Assembly: GCA_016763875.1 (NCBI GenBank)
Contig: JAESSZ010000045.1
Coordinates: 1-5,164 of the forward strand
Direction of reading: 5' to 3'
DNA length: 5,164 bases
DNA from: Nannocystaceae bacterium
Lineage (GTDB): Bacteria; Myxococcota_A; Polyangia; Nannocystales; Nannocystaceae
Below the pieces are notes generated by a model that made no database searches, was not told the origin of the DNA, and was given only the letters and a program-made list of their open reading frames with translations. Numbering within the stretch: position 1 is the stretch's first letter; the number at the start of each line of letters is the position of its first letter. The position numbers were made by a program, and so were the translations under genes. Below are positions 3,884 through 5,164 of the stretch, piece after piece.

Positions 3884-5164
3884 TTGTGGGTTGTAGTGGT
3901 GACCTCGCTGGTTTGTGGTGCCTGCAGTGGGCCCGCAGACGCGTTAATCGGCCCGCTGGATGATCCCTGGGTGGGGAAGCAGGAGCGCTGCGCGGTCGTG
4001 GGCAGCCGTGCCAACCCGCTGATCGTGGAGTGGCCGGCGGCAGCTCGCGGCTCGCTCGAGATGCGCCTGCGTCGTGGTGTCGTCGTGGTCCGCTACCAGG
4101 GGTGCTCGATGGAAGTCCTTCGCGGGTGTTCTGTGCCGGACTCAAGCTATCGGTACGGCGGCTTCACCCACAAAGCGGAGACCGTACGCATGACCAACGC
4201 CGACGAGCTGTACGCGAATCTTCCGATGGGTGCCGCGCGACTCGAAGCGAAACTCCAGCGTGCAAAGGCACTCGAGGTGTCGATGACCATGGTCGGGATG
4301 TACGAGGCGGATCGCGACACCGTGTCGGCGAGCGAGCTGCGGGGTGAATGTGACGACGCGACGCACGTGATCGTGGGGGTTCAGGTGGGCGCGTACGCGT
4401 TCTTTGCCGACGGCACGGCGAGCGTTGGCGCGGCCGCCGGGTTGGCGCGAGGGCCCGGTCTTGGTGCACAGACCACCGCGCGTCGAGAGCTTCTCGAGCA
4501 CGACGGAGACCCGCACTATTGCGAAGGGGCATCGGCGGGTGACTCCGAACCACCCGACGGTTGCGGTGCGTTGCTCCGACTTGAGGTTATGCCGCTTGGT
4601 GCGCCCGCACCCGTCGTGTCTGTTGCGTCGGATTGCCCGCCCGGGCTCAACTGCGGCGGTGCAAACATCACGTCCTCGGACGCGCGATGCGAGGCCGGTA
4701 TGTCGTGGATCCCAGGTGCCGAGCCGGGCCAAGGATTTTGCCTCGATGACACTGAGGTCACCACTTGGGCCTACGAGCAATGTGCAGCCGCTGCGGGGTG
4801 TCCGGCTGCCGCCTCGACGGTCGACTGGAAAGGGATCTCGACGCAAGAGCGTGACGGCGCCAGTCAGCTATGCAACGCGCTGCGAGCCGATCGGGCGGCG
4901 CACCCGATCAACTGCGTGACTTGGCATGCCGCGGACACCTTCTGCCGTTGGCGCGATGCGGCGCTTCCTACCGAGGAACAGTTTTCTTGGGCAGCGCGGG
5001 GTGGCGATCTCGATCGACGATTCCCCTGGGGTGACGCGGCGCCTGGTCCTGGCCGCGTCAATGCGTGCGGCGAGGAGTGTCGCGCATGGTTTCGTCGCAA
5101 CGGGAAAGCACGCGAACCCATCGCGTACCGAGGCAATGATGGCTGGCCAACGACCGCCGCGGTA
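3878..5164 (+). CDS. Lipoprotein with FGE/SUMF1-fold domain and a distinct N-terminal region (3' partial)
   Basis: The frame runs open from this ATG to the window edge (429 codons). An in-frame TAG at 3854 leaves this as the only ATG. The N-terminus is a short hydrophobic signal ending in CGAC (Cys16, then Ser), a slightly atypical lipobox with Cys at -3. Residues about 47-180 form a region I recall in related myxobacterial lipoproteins: RRGVVVVRYQGCSMEVLRGC, YRYGGFTHK, DELYANLPMGAARLEAKLQRA, MTMVGMYEADRDTV, then GECDDATHVIVGVQVGAYAFF. From about 275 the FGE-sulfatase fold begins: MSWIPG, FCLDDTEVTTWAYEQC, INCVTWHAADTFCRW, ALPTEEQFSWAARGG, RFPWGD. The usual GGTFxMGS segment after the first motif is missing. 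The part that would show the paired catalytic cysteines lies beyond the window, so enzymatic activity cannot be judged; many relatives have the fold without FGE activity. It may be an envelope sensor or binding protein. Confidence 0.88.
   Translation, partial: MRLWVVVVTSLVCGACSGPADALIGPLDDPWVGKQERCAVVGSRANPLIVEWPAAARGSLEMRLRRGVVVVRYQGCSMEVLRGCSVPDSSYRYGGFTHKAETVRMTNADELYANLPMGAARLEAKLQRAKALEVSMTMVGMYEADRDTVSASELRGECDDATHVIVGVQVGAYAFFADGTASVGAAAGLARGPGLGAQTTARRELLEHDGDPHYCEGASAGDSEPPDGCGALLRLEVMPLGAPAPVVSVASDCPPGLNCGGANITSSDARCEAGMSWIPGAEPGQGFCLDDTEVTTWAYEQCAAAAGCPAAASTVDWKGISTQERDGASQLCNALRADRAAHPINCVTWHAADTFCRWRDAALPTEEQFSWAARGGDLDRRFPWGDAAPGPGRVNACGEECRAWFRRNGKAREPIAYRGNDGWPTTAAV

Noticed and set aside
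4142..4846. Long open frame on the minus strand opposite the FGE-fold lipoprotein gene
   Set aside because: Its product is Arg-rich with no recognisable domain, while the plus strand has a signal peptide and clear FGE-fold motifs over the same bases. It is a GC-driven shadow frame.

Overview
The window looks like a stretch of a high-GC (about 60-odd percent by eye) genome from Myxococcota or a related deltaproteobacterial lineage. The best evidence is a MYXO-CTERM-type C-terminal anchor on the first gene. MopE-like metal-binding repeats, a proprotein-convertase P-domain on a lipoprotein, and a lipoprotein with a formylglycine-generating-enzyme (FGE/SUMF1) fold domain point the same way. No RNA gene, insertion sequence, CRISPR array or integrase was seen.

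Layout: five protein genes fill almost all the DNA and lie on strictly alternating strands (+ - + - +), so each is probably its own transcription unit. (1) 1-1098 (+), 5' end outside the window: a secreted, surface-anchored protein with the end of a choice-of-anchor V-like domain, two full and one degenerate MopE-like repeats, a Gly-rich linker and a MYXO-CTERM tail. (2) 1074-2306 (-): a lipoprotein with two helix-hairpin-helix-like segments, a Cys-rich segment and a C-terminal P-domain. It overlaps gene 1 tail-to-tail by 25 bp. (3) 2458-3135 (+): a short zinc-dependent succinylglutamate desuccinylase/aspartoacylase-family hydrolase, the only apparently cytoplasmic protein. (4) 3146-3772 (-): a lipoprotein of unknown function with a very basic C-terminus. 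(5) 3878-5164 (+), running off the right edge: a lipoprotein with a distinctive N-terminal region followed by an FGE-sulfatase-fold domain.

Two divergent intergenic regions (2307-2457 and 3773-3877) must hold the promoters of genes 2 to 5. Both contain inverted repeats. The second has a 13-bp dyad followed directly by a stem that would include the start codon of gene 5. The two convergent junctions (genes 1/2 and 3/4) are extremely tight and show no classical intrinsic terminator.

Four of the five products are predicted to be exported or membrane-anchored, so the window reads as cell-envelope and surface gene content. Nothing in it ties the genes into one pathway, and I do not see a convincing new multi-gene system. 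The features most worth pursuing are the domain combinations of genes 2 and 5 and the structured start region of gene 5.
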